In this document: piece by piece, positions 1 to 8,662 of the stretch
Position numbering within the stretch: the stretch's first letter is position 1
Layout: every line of letters starts with the position of its first letter
Assembly (NCBI RefSeq): GCF_000815465.1
Contig: NZ_JSWE01000036.1
Coordinates: forward strand, 62,001 to 126,000
Origin: Candidatus Jidaibacter acanthamoeba
GTDB taxonomy: Bacteria > Pseudomonadota > Alphaproteobacteria > Rickettsiales > Midichloriaceae
Direction: 5' to 3'
Length of the DNA stretch: 64,000 bases
The notes under the pieces: model-generated
Databases searched by the model: none
Seen by the model: the letters and a program-made list of their open reading frames with translations, nothing else
Told to the model about the DNA's origin: nothing
Position numbers and translations under genes: made by a program

Positions 1-193
1 AAATAACTGCATTACTGCCCTCACTCTTTATCAGTTTGGCATTCGCCCTTCTTCCTAAAGCTAAACCTAATGCATCAAGTATGATTGATTTACCTGCACC
101 TGTCTCACCGCTTAACACGCATAATCCTTGATTAAAATCCAGGTTTAAAGAATCGATCAGAATAAAATTTTTAATTGAAAGTGAAACTAACAT
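1..193 (-). CDS. recN: DNA repair ATPase RecN (N-terminal part, cut by window edge)
   Basis: The reading frame starts at an ATG on the minus strand and runs off the window after about 64 codons. It begins MLVSLSIKNFILIDSLNLDF and contains the Walker A motif GETGAGKS followed by ALGLALGRRA, the typical start of RecN, an SMC-like ATPase used in double-strand break repair. RecN families run to about 550 residues, so only the N-terminal nucleotide-binding part is visible. It starts 6 bases after motE ends, so it looks co-transcribed as the last visible gene of the fliL-fliM-DUF6468-motE operon. That is an unusual partner for flagellar genes. Identification rests on motif order only, but is clear. 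Confidence 0.93.
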   Translation of the reverse strand, partial: MLVSLSIKNFILIDSLNLDFNQGLCVLSGETGAGKSIILDALGLALGRRANAKLIKSEGSNAVI

Positions 194-199
194 AAAATA

Positions 200-898
200 T
201 TAGTTAAAATTACTTAGATCTATCTTTCTACGATTAGCAAGCTCAATAGTCAAATCTTTTGCTCGATCTGAGCTCATTAAACCAAGTATCGCTGCAAGTT
301 TAGCTTCCTTCATCTGAGATGAAACATCGACCAATATAGGCATTTCAAGCTCATCAAATATTCTTGCCGCATCTTTTGGCTTCATGTTTTCATATATCTT
401 AACCAAGGTAAGTATTTCCTGATTTCGCTTCTCATTATATTTATCAAGGATACTTTGAGCTTGAGTAATTAAATTTTGTAAAGCATCAATCTTTTGTTGA
501 ATACGCTTTTCGGTAACTTTTAGTACATTTTCTTTTAAGCTTATATCCTTTTCCCTTATATTAAGCTCCTCTCTTCGTTTAACCAGACTTTCCAGAACTT
601 CTACTTCTGTAGAGGAAAACTGGTTTTGCCAATCAGCTTTATTACCGGTTTTATTGTCATCATCGCCCTGAGAACTCGGTTCTGCGGGATTCGTAGATTG
701 CTGTTTAGTATCTTCCACATTTGAAGTCGGGCTAGATGTAGGTACATCCTTAGAAGCTACAGGCTCTTTGTTACTTGTATCTTGAGCATTCAATTCGGAA
801 GCTGAGAAAATTTCCGGGATATGCTCAGAAACATTCATTACCTTTGAAAACACTAAGATGAATAAAAACCCGATCAAAAATGGTAAAAGTCTAAGCAT
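200..898 (-). CDS. motE: MotE-like flagellar motor chaperone
   Basis: A 232-residue protein with one N-terminal membrane segment or uncleaved signal (residues about 4-20), a low-complexity Ser/Thr/Asn/Asp-rich linker (about 35-90), a charged coiled coil (about 95-155) and a C-terminal helical domain with YENMKPKDAARIFDEL and LGLMSSDRAKDLT. That domain resembles the MgtE N-terminal fold found in alphaproteobacterial MotE, a periplasmic chaperone of the stator protein MotC or its equivalents. Its place behind fliL, fliM and a DUF6468 gene is the usual alphaproteobacterial context. Spacing to the upstream DUF6468 gene is 10 bases and to recN 6 bases. The stator genes are not in this window, so the partner is unknown. 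Confidence 0.8.
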   Translation of the reverse strand: MLRLLPFLIGFLFILVFSKVMNVSEHIPEIFSASELNAQDTSNKEPVASKDVPTSSPTSNVEDTKQQSTNPAEPSSQGDDDNKTGNKADWQNQFSSTEVEVLESLVKRREELNIREKDISLKENVLKVTEKRIQQKIDALQNLITQAQSILDKYNEKRNQEILTLVKIYENMKPKDAARIFDELEMPILVDVSSQMKEAKLAAILGLMSSDRAKDLTIELANRRKIDLSNFN

Positions 899-908
899 TA
901 TATAATTC

Positions 909-1397
909 TCAAGTTTGTTTTATTAGTTTAATTGCATTACGCAAATCATCTTTAGTTTTTGAAGATCCGTTACTACTGATTACTTTTGAATTATTAAGTG
1001 TAAGAGGTTTCGTCATCTTACGGTCAAGTGCATTTGCAGAGGGAAACTGAGGTTTTGGTTGCCCTTGCTGAGCCACTTCATTTCTTGCTACACCTATCGC
1101 ATTTTCTAATCTATCAGCTAGTTTTGCTGCAGTATTAGTCATAAATGAAAGATCGGAAATCAACTCACCCGCTTTATCAACATACTGCTGCAACTCTACA
1201 GAGGAAGTTTGTGACATTACCTTTAAATCAGCTATGCTTTTATGAGTTTTTATAATTGCTGCATCGAAAGTCTGCACTAGAATTCCTAAATCTTTTTTAC
1301 TGTCTTTTAACTCAATAATTTTTTTATTTAGCCTCCAGCAAAAACCGATTGTTATTATAAGTAGTGAAATTACTGTAATATTAAGTAAAATATCCAT
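909..1397 (-). CDS. DUF6468 family flagellar-cluster protein
   Basis: A 162-residue protein of unknown biochemical role. It has an N-terminal membrane anchor (about residues 4-22, MDILLNITVISLLIITIGFC) and then a helical, coiled-coil-like region (about 25-110) with a Gln/Pro/Lys-rich tail. Alphaproteobacteria carry such a protein (DUF6468) directly between fliM and motE, and here it sits 4 bases behind fliM and 10 bases ahead of motE. A role in flagellar motor assembly is inferred only from this neighbourhood. No catalytic motif is visible. Confidence 0.75.
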   Translation of the reverse strand: MDILLNITVISLLIITIGFCWRLNKKIIELKDSKKDLGILVQTFDAAIIKTHKSIADLKVMSQTSSVELQQYVDKAGELISDLSFMTNTAAKLADRLENAIGVARNEVAQQGQPKPQFPSANALDRKMTKPLTLNNSKVISSNGSSKTKDDLRNAIKLIKQT

Positions 1398-1401
1398 CCC
1401 C

Positions 1402-2430
1402 TTACTTTTTATACCTCTCTAAATTAATGCTGTCATTTAGTTGTATAGCAAGCTTATCTCCGCTTTTGCCGGGTTGACCGGCGGAGATGATAGTTTCATT
1501 TAATTTTATATCCCAGTCAGCTCCGACCATCTTATCAAGCATTATAGTTTTACCTACTTTCAGTTCGGCAACATTTTTTAGCCCCGCAGGCATGCCGTCC
1601 AGACTTACTTTTATTGTAACCGTCGCTTTACCGATCTCGTTCTCAAAATGCCTTGTCCAATTAGGATCTTTGCTTCCTCTCTCACCTATATAAGGTTTAG
1701 ACAATATTTTTTTAACCGGTTCAATTGTAGTATAAGGTAAAATAATATGAATATTACCTGAGCGAGTATCCATAGTAACTTTTAAATTAAGCACTATAGC
1801 TACATCTTCAGGCCGCACAATCATTGCAAATTTAGGATTAGTTTCAACTCTATCAAGCTGGAAATTTGCAGAAGTAACCGGATTAAATGCTAAACTTAAA
1901 TCATGCAAAACTATTTCAGTTATACTTTTAACCACACTATTTTCTATTGAGGTAAAAGAACGCCCTTCGACTTTTAAAGAGGGTGGTGTTTTTCTTCCCC
2001 CGAACAATACCTCAACGAAAGCATAAATCATTGTGGAGTCAAAAGCTAATATACAAAAATTATCCCATTCTATTACTTTAAATACTGAAAACATTGAAGG
2101 TGCACCGATTCTGGACAAACAGTCTCCGAATCGCTCAGTTTTCATGCTTTCTATTTCAACATCAACGTTATCGGCTGTATAATTTCTTAAAGAAGTAGAG
2201 TTAATTCTTACAAATCTATCAAATGTAATTTCCAGCATTGGAAGTCTAATAGAAGTTTGTAAAATTTTATCTAATAATAGCTCCACTCCTTTAGCTTTAT
2301 GGGAAGTAGAAGCAGGCTGGTTAACTCCTTCCCGGTTTAAGCTTTGAGATTTCTCATTTAATGCCTGTTCCCAAGTTTTATTAGAACTATTTTTTTCTGT
2401 TTCTTGGGTAATACTTTGATCGTGAGCCAT
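1402..2430 (-). CDS. fliM: Flagellar motor switch protein FliM
   Basis: A 342-residue protein matching FliM, the C-ring subunit linking FliG and FliN. The middle domain shows FDRFVRINSTSLRNYTADN, then LAFDSTMIYAFVEVLFGG and FTSIENSVVKSITEIVLHDL. The C-terminal SpoA/FliN-like domain (about 265-335) has VTIKVSLDG and ELKVGKTIML. It follows fliL by 3 bases and precedes the DUF6468 gene by 4, so the four genes form one operon. Oddly, the N-terminus (MAHDQSITQETEKNSSNKTW) lacks the usual LSQxEIDALL-type peptide that binds CheY-phosphate. The length is otherwise normal. The start ATG is fixed by tight spacing to fliL. Confidence 0.95.
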   Translation of the reverse strand: MAHDQSITQETEKNSSNKTWEQALNEKSQSLNREGVNQPASTSHKAKGVELLLDKILQTSIRLPMLEITFDRFVRINSTSLRNYTADNVDVEIESMKTERFGDCLSRIGAPSMFSVFKVIEWDNFCILAFDSTMIYAFVEVLFGGRKTPPSLKVEGRSFTSIENSVVKSITEIVLHDLSLAFNPVTSANFQLDRVETNPKFAMIVRPEDVAIVLNLKVTMDTRSGNIHIILPYTTIEPVKKILSKPYIGERGSKDPNWTRHFENEIGKATVTIKVSLDGMPAGLKNVAELKVGKTIMLDKMVGADWDIKLNETIISAGQPGKSGDKLAIQLNDSINLERYKK

Positions 2431-2433
2431 AGT

Positions 2434-2976
2434 TTACTGAACAAATACATCTTTAAATAGGATATCATTAATCTGGGCAGGATATACAATTTTGTTAACC
2501 CTTAATAACATTTCGGTTTTCAACTTATATAGTGCTATAGAACCTTGCATATCTTCAGGTCTTAACTCTCTTAAATATATTATAAATGTATCCCTAATCT
2601 TAGGTGAATACATTTTCACCGCATCAAGATTTTTACTTCCTGTAACTTGCAGAGTTATTTTAAGTTTTAAGAATCCTTGACCTTTACCGCCGGTGTTCAA
2701 ATTCATTAGTATTTCATCGAGATCGAAGTAAGCTATTTCTTTTTCAGCAGCCTTCTGCTCTAATTTTTTCTTATCTTCTTCGGTTTTTTGTTGTTTCAAA
2801 TAAAATAAGATCCCCCCTCCAGTACTAAGCAGCAGAATAAGAAATACAGCTATAAATATAATTTTTTTCTTGTGGCTTTTAGGAGGTGGAGCTGAAGAGC
2901 CTTCTGCTTCGGTTTGCTCACCTTCAGCAACCCCTTCCTTATCATTTTCAAGTTGCTCTTTTTCTTCAGCTGCCAT
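2434..2976 (-). CDS. fliL: Flagellar basal body-associated protein FliL
   Basis: A 180-residue single-pass inner-membrane protein. A charged acidic cytoplasmic N-terminus (residues 1-35) is followed by a membrane segment (about 38-60, IIFIAVFLILLLSTGGGI) and a periplasmic FliL domain with YFDLDEILMNLNTGG and a C-terminal VNKIVYPAQINDILFKDVFV, as in the family. FliL surrounds the stator at the motor. It is the first visible gene of the fliL-fliM-DUF6468-motE-recN operon; a 75-base gap separates it from the oligoendopeptidase gene upstream, so a promoter probably lies there or that gene is co-transcribed. Confidence 0.93.
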   Translation of the reverse strand: MAAEEKEQLENDKEGVAEGEQTEAEGSSAPPPKSHKKKIIFIAVFLILLLSTGGGILFYLKQQKTEEDKKKLEQKAAEKEIAYFDLDEILMNLNTGGKGQGFLKLKITLQVTGSKNLDAVKMYSPKIRDTFIIYLRELRPEDMQGSIALYKLKTEMLLRVNKIVYPAQINDILFKDVFVQ

Positions 2977-3051
2977 TTATTTCCCTTATGTAACAATACT
3001 TATTAACATATTCTTACACAAATAACATATTGGTTACAACTTTAAAAAAAA

Positions 3052-4839
3052 TTATTCTAATTGATCAATAAAACTTGCGATCATATTTAGTCCTTTTTTC
3101 CAAAATCCTGAATGTGAAGCATCAAGACCGAATGGCTTTAATAGCTCCTTGTGCCGTAATGTACCCCCTGCTTGCAACATGATTATATATTTTTCCTCAA
3201 AATTTTCTATTCCGTCTAAATATGATTGGTACAGTGAATTGACTAAACAATCCCCGAATGCATATGAATAGACATAAAACGGCGAATGAATAAAATGCGA
3301 TACATATGCCCAATAATATTTATATTCATCATGGAACTTAATACCTTCTCCTAAGCTTTCTTTCTGGGTTTTGAGCCAAATCTCACAAATTCTTTCCGAA
3401 CTTAATTCTCCCCTTTCTCTACGCTCGTTATGTATCATGTTTTCAAATTCACAGAAGGCAATTTGCCTGACTACAGTATTTAGCATATCTTCAACTTTAT
3501 TTGCGATCAGCAATTTTTTGTTACGCTCATCTTTTTCAATATCAAGTAAGTATCTAAAAGCAAGCTGCTCACCGAAGACTGAAGCAGTTTCAGCTAATGT
3601 AAGCGGAGTACCGCACATTAAAGCTCCCTGTTTATTAGAGAGTAATTGATGTATACCATGCCCGAGTTCATGTGCTAAGGTCATTACATCTCTAGTTCTA
3701 CCTAAATAATTCAGCATCAGGTAAGGATGAGCGGAAGGAACTGTCGGGTGGGCAAAGGCTCCGCTTCTTTTCCCTGAACCGGTTGGCACATCTATCCAAT
3801 TGTTTTCGAAAAAGTTATTAGCTACCTCCAGAATTTTCGGAGAAAAGTTAGCTAAGGAAACTTTAACTAATTCCACGGCTTCCTGCCAGGAATATACTTT
3901 ATCCGTTTTGCCGGGGAGAGGGGCATTCCTGTCCCAATAATCCAAGCTTTCCACTCCGAACCATTTGGCTTTTAGCTTATAATATCTATGGGAGAGCTTA
4001 GGATAATAGGATTTAACCGTATCAATAAGTGCTTGAACCGTTTCATCCTCAATATAATTAGAAAGGTTACGTGAAGAGATTGGCTTAGAGAACTTCCTTA
4101 AAGTATCAATAGTCTGTTTTTCTTTAGCTAAAGTATTAGTAATTAAACTAAATAACTTGGTGTTTTTACCCAGTACTTCTCCCAAAGATTTTGCAGCTAT
4201 TTTTCTCGTTTCACTATCCGGTTCGGAAAGTTTGTGTAAGATTTCACTACAAGTCAGTTGTTCTTCTTTGAAAGGGAATCTTAAATCAACCATAGTCTCA
4301 TCAAACAAACGGCTCCAAGCTTGCCCACCGGTAACAGAAGTATGATGTAATATTTCTTCCTCTTTATCAGATAACTGATGTTTTTTAAAAACTCTTAAAT
4401 CTCTAAACCAAGGTTTATATCCGGCTAACTTTTCATTCTTCAGCAGATTATCCAAGTGTTTATCTTCCAGCTGATTGATTTGCAAGGTAAAGAAAATTAA
4501 AGCAGCAGAAAGTTGAGTAAGTTGCTCCTGCATATTTTGAAAAAAAGCAGCCTTCTCGGGATTGGCCATATCAGTTGTATAGTAAAGAAAAGCAAAACTC
4601 CCTATCTTACCCATCAGATCACTAATGTTCTCATATTTAATTATAGCTGCATAAAATTCCTCTCCCGAAAGTTCGGCAATTTTGTTTTGGTATTCCTCAG
4701 CAAACTTTTGAATATCAGACTCCAGTCTGCTTAGGTCATCGGCTAAAGCCTTATCCTTCGGGCTTTGATAGAGGTCTTTCAGATCCCATTTCGGCATAAA
4801 TCCAAGTTTGTTATTTTCTTCTATTTGTATATTATTCAT
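3052..4839 (-). CDS. pepF: M3 family oligoendopeptidase F
   Basis: A 595-residue soluble zinc metallopeptidase of family M3. The catalytic HEXXH is HELGH at residues 390-394, followed by GIHQLLSNKQGALM and the third zinc-ligand region TLAETASVFGEQ about 25 residues later. The long helical N-terminal half is typical of oligoendopeptidase F, which trims short peptides in the cytosol. Length is normal for the family (about 560-610). It is transcribed on the same strand as the flagellar operon, 75 bases upstream of fliL, and diverges from lptE. No signal peptide is seen. Confidence 0.93.
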   Translation of the reverse strand: MNNIQIEENNKLGFMPKWDLKDLYQSPKDKALADDLSRLESDIQKFAEEYQNKIAELSGEEFYAAIIKYENISDLMGKIGSFAFLYYTTDMANPEKAAFFQNMQEQLTQLSAALIFFTLQINQLEDKHLDNLLKNEKLAGYKPWFRDLRVFKKHQLSDKEEEILHHTSVTGGQAWSRLFDETMVDLRFPFKEEQLTCSEILHKLSEPDSETRKIAAKSLGEVLGKNTKLFSLITNTLAKEKQTIDTLRKFSKPISSRNLSNYIEDETVQALIDTVKSYYPKLSHRYYKLKAKWFGVESLDYWDRNAPLPGKTDKVYSWQEAVELVKVSLANFSPKILEVANNFFENNWIDVPTGSGKRSGAFAHPTVPSAHPYLMLNYLGRTRDVMTLAHELGHGIHQLLSNKQGALMCGTPLTLAETASVFGEQLAFRYLLDIEKDERNKKLLIANKVEDMLNTVVRQIAFCEFENMIHNERRERGELSSERICEIWLKTQKESLGEGIKFHDEYKYYWAYVSHFIHSPFYVYSYAFGDCLVNSLYQSYLDGIENFEEKYIIMLQAGGTLRHKELLKPFGLDASHSGFWKKGLNMIASFIDQLE

Positions 4840-4910
4840 GGAATCCTCTTTTTAATTTGCTGTTTTTGTTATAAGGTATAGTTGAGTTATAACCGATTTC
4901 AACTGAAACA

Positions 4911-5423
4911 ATGCTACTGAGATACTTTTTTGCCTTCTTTTCGCTCTTACTTATTACTTCATGCGGCTTTCATCCTGTATACAGTGATAATAACTTTGGC
5001 AAACAATTAAGTGGAATAAAAGTGGGGAGTATCAGTTACGAGAGTAAAATTCCTACCCGTGAATCCATTGCACTAACTTCGGCGCTTGAGCACGAATTTA
5101 ACTGGTCTTATACCGATTCTCCGAAAAACTATACTCTCGATCTTTCCTATGTAATTTCGATTGAAGGCGTCGCAATCCAAAGCAATGCTCTTGCAACCAG
5201 AAACAATTTAAGAGTTACCTTAAATTATGCACTCACTGATAATAACAGCGGTAAAGTTATTGAACGCAACACCTTAATCGGGGTAGAAAGTTTTGATATT
5301 CAATCTTCCCCTTATTCTAACTATGTTTCTAAAGAGGAAACGGCAGTGAAGGTGATGAAATCTTTGGCTACCGAGCTAAAATTAAGGCTTACCGGGTTGG
5401 TTGGGAATAATATAAAATCATAA
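4911..5423 (+). CDS. lptE: LPS-assembly lipoprotein LptE
   Basis: A 170-residue secreted lipoprotein. The signal peptide ends in the lipobox LLLITSCGFHPVY with the modified Cys at residue 18; CGFxPxY is the hallmark start of mature LptE. LptE plugs the LptD barrel that places lipopolysaccharide in the outer membrane, so its presence suggests that the organism may make LPS or a related glycolipid. The central sequence (RESIALTSALEHEF, ATRNNLRVTLNYAL) fits the alphaproteobacterial LptE family, which is poorly conserved. Monocistronic here, diverging from pepF; leuS and holA, its usual partners, are absent from this window. Confidence 0.82.
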   Translation: MLLRYFFAFFSLLLITSCGFHPVYSDNNFGKQLSGIKVGSISYESKIPTRESIALTSALEHEFNWSYTDSPKNYTLDLSYVISIEGVAIQSNALATRNNLRVTLNYALTDNNSGKVIERNTLIGVESFDIQSSPYSNYVSKEETAVKVMKSLATELKLRLTGLVGNNIKS

Positions 5424-5455
5424 GATAGTTAGTAGGAAAGAACTATCCTATCTAG

Positions 5456-5884
5456 TCATTTCCTCATCAAAAACCAATAAGCGTATGCAACCGTCATTGA
5501 TGAGATAACAAGAATAATAGTGTAAAAAATATATATCTTATAATAATTTCCTAAAAGCCACTTAGCTATTATAAGACCAATAACGGAAGCTAAAAACAGC
5601 AAGCGCTGTAATGTAAGGAGCTTGTAGCGTCTCAGTATCCAATATAACGGCATACCAATACATAACAACCCTACATATGCAAAAATGACACCAATAAAAC
5701 TTCCAGATATCATAACTCGCATTATAAAATACACTTCACTTAAAAAGCTTTCATACGAAAATTTTACATAGCAGATGAAACAAGAATATATACCTAGAAC
5801 CAGCGCTAAAGGAATAATAGAAAGCGGTGCAACCAGAAACGCTACGATCTTTTTTCTTAAGCTGCTTATTCTATTTTCTCTCAT
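5456..5884 (-). CDS. Hypothetical four-pass membrane protein
   Basis: A 142-residue, very hydrophobic protein I do not recognise. Four likely membrane helices lie at about residues 12-36, 52-76, 88-107 and 115-137, with positively charged ends (MRENRISSLRKK at the N-terminus, WFLMRK at the C-terminus). It begins 19 bases behind dut and is probably the last gene of a tlpA-dut operon. No motif suggests a function. Gene status is supported by length, membrane-protein character and close spacing to dut. Confidence 0.65.
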   Translation of the reverse strand: MRENRISSLRKKIVAFLVAPLSIIPLALVLGIYSCFICYVKFSYESFLSEVYFIMRVMISGSFIGVIFAYVGLLCIGMPLYWILRRYKLLTLQRLLFLASVIGLIIAKWLLGNYYKIYIFYTIILVISSMTVAYAYWFLMRK

Positions 5885-5903
5885 AATTTATCAGTAAAGA
5901 GAA

Positions 5904-6353
5904 CTATACTCCCGTTGAACCGAAGCCGCCAGCACCTCTTTCGGTCTCAGGTAGTTCTTCGACTATATTCCAATTAACTTTAGAATATTTAGCTATAACC
6001 ATTTGGGCTATTCTCATCCCCCTAGTGATCACAAAATCTTTATCACTTAAGTTAATAAGTATAGCGCAAATTTCTCCTCTATAATCCGCATCAATTGTTC
6101 CGGGAGCATTAGCAACAGTTATACCGCTCTTCAGTGCAAGGCCTGATCTTGGCCTAACTTGTGCTTCATAACCTTCGGATAAAGCGATTGCAATACCGGT
6201 CGGGATTGCTTTTCTTTCCAAAGGCTTTAGAGTTATATCCTCTTCAATGGCTGCCGTTAAATCCATTCCTGCACTATTTATCGTTGCATAGGAAGGAATC
6301 GGTAATTCATTTAGATTTGAGAGTTTCTTAATTAAGATATTTTCAATCGACAT
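5904..6353 (-). CDS. dut: dUTP diphosphatase
   Basis: A 149-residue trimeric dUTPase that hydrolyses dUTP to dUMP, keeping uracil out of DNA and feeding dTMP synthesis. All conserved motifs are visible in order: [13 protein letters not shown] (motif 1), [11 protein letters not shown] (motif 2), [14 protein letters not shown] (motif 3 with the catalytic Asp), RIAQMVI (motif 4) and the C-terminal [10 protein letters not shown] (motif 5). Length is standard. It starts 6 bases after the tlpA-like gene ends. Confidence 0.97.
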   Translation of the reverse strand: MSIENILIKKLSNLNELPIPSYATINSAGMDLTAAIEEDITLKPLERKAIPTGIAIALSEGYEAQVRPRSGLALKSGITVANAPGTIDADYRGEICAILINLSDKDFVITRGMRIAQMVIAKYSKVNWNIVEELPETERGAGGFGSTGV

Positions 6354-6359
6354 AATACT

Positions 6360-7133
6360 TTACCCTATAAAAGTAGGTTGCTTTTCAGTTTTTTTGGAAT
6401 TTATTTGAGGAATTATATCCTCAGATTTATTATTGTCATCTTCTTTTAGGATTTCATTGTTGTTTGGCCTGCTTTTAACTGGTTTTTCATTTTCTTCTTT
6501 CATATTTAATATCTTTTCTAAAACGACCTCATTTGACCAATCTAACGGACGCTTATATGAAGCAATAATATATCCGCCCTTATTAATTAAGAATGAACTC
6601 GGCAACGAGTGTACACCTAATTCTCCCATTATCTCTTTTTTAGGATCAAGAAAAAAATCTATATTTTCAATATTCCTTTGTTTTAAAAATATTTGCAGTT
6701 GCTGGGGAGATTTAAAGTCAATTGTGATCGGAAGGATTACTATATCATCAACCTCTCTATACTTTAATTCTCTCGCGAGCTGATCAAGCTTAGTTAACTC
6801 ATTAATACAATCGGTGCACCAGCTTGCCCATAAATATAATACAATAAATTTATTTTTAAATTCTTTTAAGAGATGGGCGCTTCCGTCTTTATTGAATATC
6901 TTAGCTCTGGGTACTTTTATTTTGTGCTTTAATATCCCCGCCTCAAACATTTTATTTACTTCTATGCTCTTCTTGCTTTTATGTATGTCTATTGGAGATG
7001 CTTTTGCAACACTTATACAATTAAATCCAAATTCTATAGCAAAAATAAGGGTGCAAACAAAAAAAAACGTTGATATATACAAAAAATTTGTTACAAATCT
7101 TAAAAGAAGTTTTTTTAAAATTTTGTTAAACAT
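6360..7133 (-). CDS. TlpA-like membrane-anchored thiol-disulfide oxidoreductase
   Basis: A 257-residue protein with an N-terminal membrane anchor (about residues 13-35) and a periplasmic thioredoxin-fold domain (about 70-210). The redox motif is WASWCTDCINEL with Cys106 and Cys109, followed by the cis-Pro region GVHSLPSSFLI. TlpA proteins reduce periplasmic disulfides, often for cytochrome oxidase copper sites. A Lys/Asn/Glu-rich tail of about 45 residues follows the domain. It diverges from argH, and tlpA next to argH and a small lipoprotein gene is a known alphaproteobacterial arrangement. It heads the tlpA-dut-membrane protein operon. Confidence 0.85.
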   Translation of the reverse strand: MFNKILKKLLLRFVTNFLYISTFFFVCTLIFAIEFGFNCISVAKASPIDIHKSKKSIEVNKMFEAGILKHKIKVPRAKIFNKDGSAHLLKEFKNKFIVLYLWASWCTDCINELTKLDQLARELKYREVDDIVILPITIDFKSPQQLQIFLKQRNIENIDFFLDPKKEIMGELGVHSLPSSFLINKGGYIIASYKRPLDWSNEVVLEKILNMKEENEKPVKSRPNNNEILKEDDNNKSEDIIPQINSKKTEKQPTFIG

Positions 7134-7168
7134 TTGATAACTTATTTAACCCGATAAAAATTAGTATT

Positions 7169-8641
7169 ATGACAGCACGCAAACTCAATAAACAAGAATT
7201 AACTCCGGATGTTGCAAATAGCAATGATAATTTAACATCCTCTATTTCACAAGTAGAAGGAGCTGTGAATCCTCTTTGGGGTGGCTTCTTTAACAATAGT
7301 ACCAATGAACTTACCAGAAAAATGCTAAGCTCATTGAATATTGATAAAAGGCTTTATGCGGTAGCTATTGAATCTACTAAAGCTCAGCTTAGAATGCATG
7401 TGAAAAGAGAAATTATTGCAGATCAGGATGGTAAGAAGCTGATTGAAGGCTTAGATATCATTAAAAAAGAGATATCTGAAGGCAAGTTCAATTTTGATAA
7501 TACTCAAAATGATATTTATGATAATATTGAAAGAAGATTAGCTGAACTTTGCGGTGGTGCCGTTGAAAGCTTATATATCGCCAGATCTAAAAATGATCAG
7601 ATTTCAGGCGATTTGAAGCTATGGGTCAGAGATGCATATGATAGCCTTGATAGCGGTCTACTAAACCTACAAGCTGCATTAATTGACAAGGCGGAAGAAA
7701 ACGTTAAAACATTGATGCCTGGTTATACCAACATGCAAGTTGAACAACCTATATCTTTAGGACATCACCTGATGGCATATGTTGAAATGCTCGGTCGTGA
7801 TAGGGGTAGAATTAAAGATGCAAGAGCAAGGTTGAATACTTCACCTTACGGTTCTAATTCATTAGCCGGATCCGCTTTCTATATTAACCGTGAGATGGTA
7901 GGAAGAATACTCGGCTTTGATAAAGCTGCGCCGAACTCTATTGATTCAGTAACTGATAGAGATTATGTAGTTGAGTTTTTATCTTTTGCTTCTATTTGTT
8001 CCATGCATTTATCAAGAATTGCAGAAGACCTGATATTCTGGCATAGCCCTAATAATAATTTCATCTCATTTTCAAACGCGTTTGTAGTACAAAGTTCTAT
8101 AACTCCTTTCAAGAGGGATCCGAAAATTATTGAATTGGTTAGAGGTAGAACCGGGAAAGTTTATGGTGCATTAGTAAATATTTTAACTACGCTAAAAGGC
8201 CTTTCAGTCGGCTTCTCGGAAGATTTACAGGAAGCTGCGGAACCGGTATTTGAAACTTATGATACCTTATTAAATAACATAAATGTTATGGCTGCATTAT
8301 CTGCTGACTTTATTGTAAACAGAAAAGAAATGAAAGAAGCTGCTCAATATGGTTATTCTACGGCTCCGGACTTAGTTAACTGGTTAATTATTAATACCGG
8401 CATGAAGCCGAAGAAAGCTATTAACACAACTCAAAAAATTGTTAATTTAGCAATTCAAAAAGAATCTAAGCTTTCTTTACTTGAATTAAATGAACTTCAA
8501 GCAATTGAGCCGAAAATCAATGATGATATCTATAGTGTATTAATTGCATCAAGAGCAGTAATCAGCAGAAGAACTACCGCCGGAACCAACCCGGTACAGG
8601 TTAGAAAAGCTATAAGATCTGCAAGAAGAAGATATTTATAA
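7169..8641 (+). CDS. argH: Argininosuccinate lyase homologue with altered active site
   Basis: A 490-residue member of the aspartase/fumarase superfamily aligning with ArgH throughout: NPLWGGFF, ARSKNDQISGD, PGYTNMQVEQPISLGHH, SVTDRDYVVEFLSFASICSMHLSRIAEDLIF and TLKGL. It has a 35-residue N-terminal extension. Hallmark positions differ: canonical GYTH reads GYTN (Asn188 for the catalytic-relay His), SRNDQ reads SKNDQ, and GSSxMPQKKNPD reads QSSITPFKRDPK (308-319). The catalytic serine pair (309-310) is kept. Canonical ArgH splits argininosuccinate into arginine and fumarate; these changes suggest altered or lost activity. The reading frame is intact, so it is not a simple pseudogene. It is followed by lptM. 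Confidence 0.82.
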   Translation: MTARKLNKQELTPDVANSNDNLTSSISQVEGAVNPLWGGFFNNSTNELTRKMLSSLNIDKRLYAVAIESTKAQLRMHVKREIIADQDGKKLIEGLDIIKKEISEGKFNFDNTQNDIYDNIERRLAELCGGAVESLYIARSKNDQISGDLKLWVRDAYDSLDSGLLNLQAALIDKAEENVKTLMPGYTNMQVEQPISLGHHLMAYVEMLGRDRGRIKDARARLNTSPYGSNSLAGSAFYINREMVGRILGFDKAAPNSIDSVTDRDYVVEFLSFASICSMHLSRIAEDLIFWHSPNNNFISFSNAFVVQSSITPFKRDPKIIELVRGRTGKVYGALVNILTTLKGLSVGFSEDLQEAAEPVFETYDTLLNNINVMAALSADFIVNRKEMKEAAQYGYSTAPDLVNWLIINTGMKPKKAINTTQKIVNLAIQKESKLSLLELNELQAIEPKINDDIYSVLIASRAVISRRTTAGTNPVQVRKAIRSARRRYL

Positions 8642-8662
8642 TAATTAATAGGAGAGGGCAAA

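Noticed and set aside
5424-5447. Stem GATAGTT/AACTATC between lptE and the convergent membrane protein gene
   Set aside because: Seven pairs and no U run; might be a bidirectional terminator but is not convincing.
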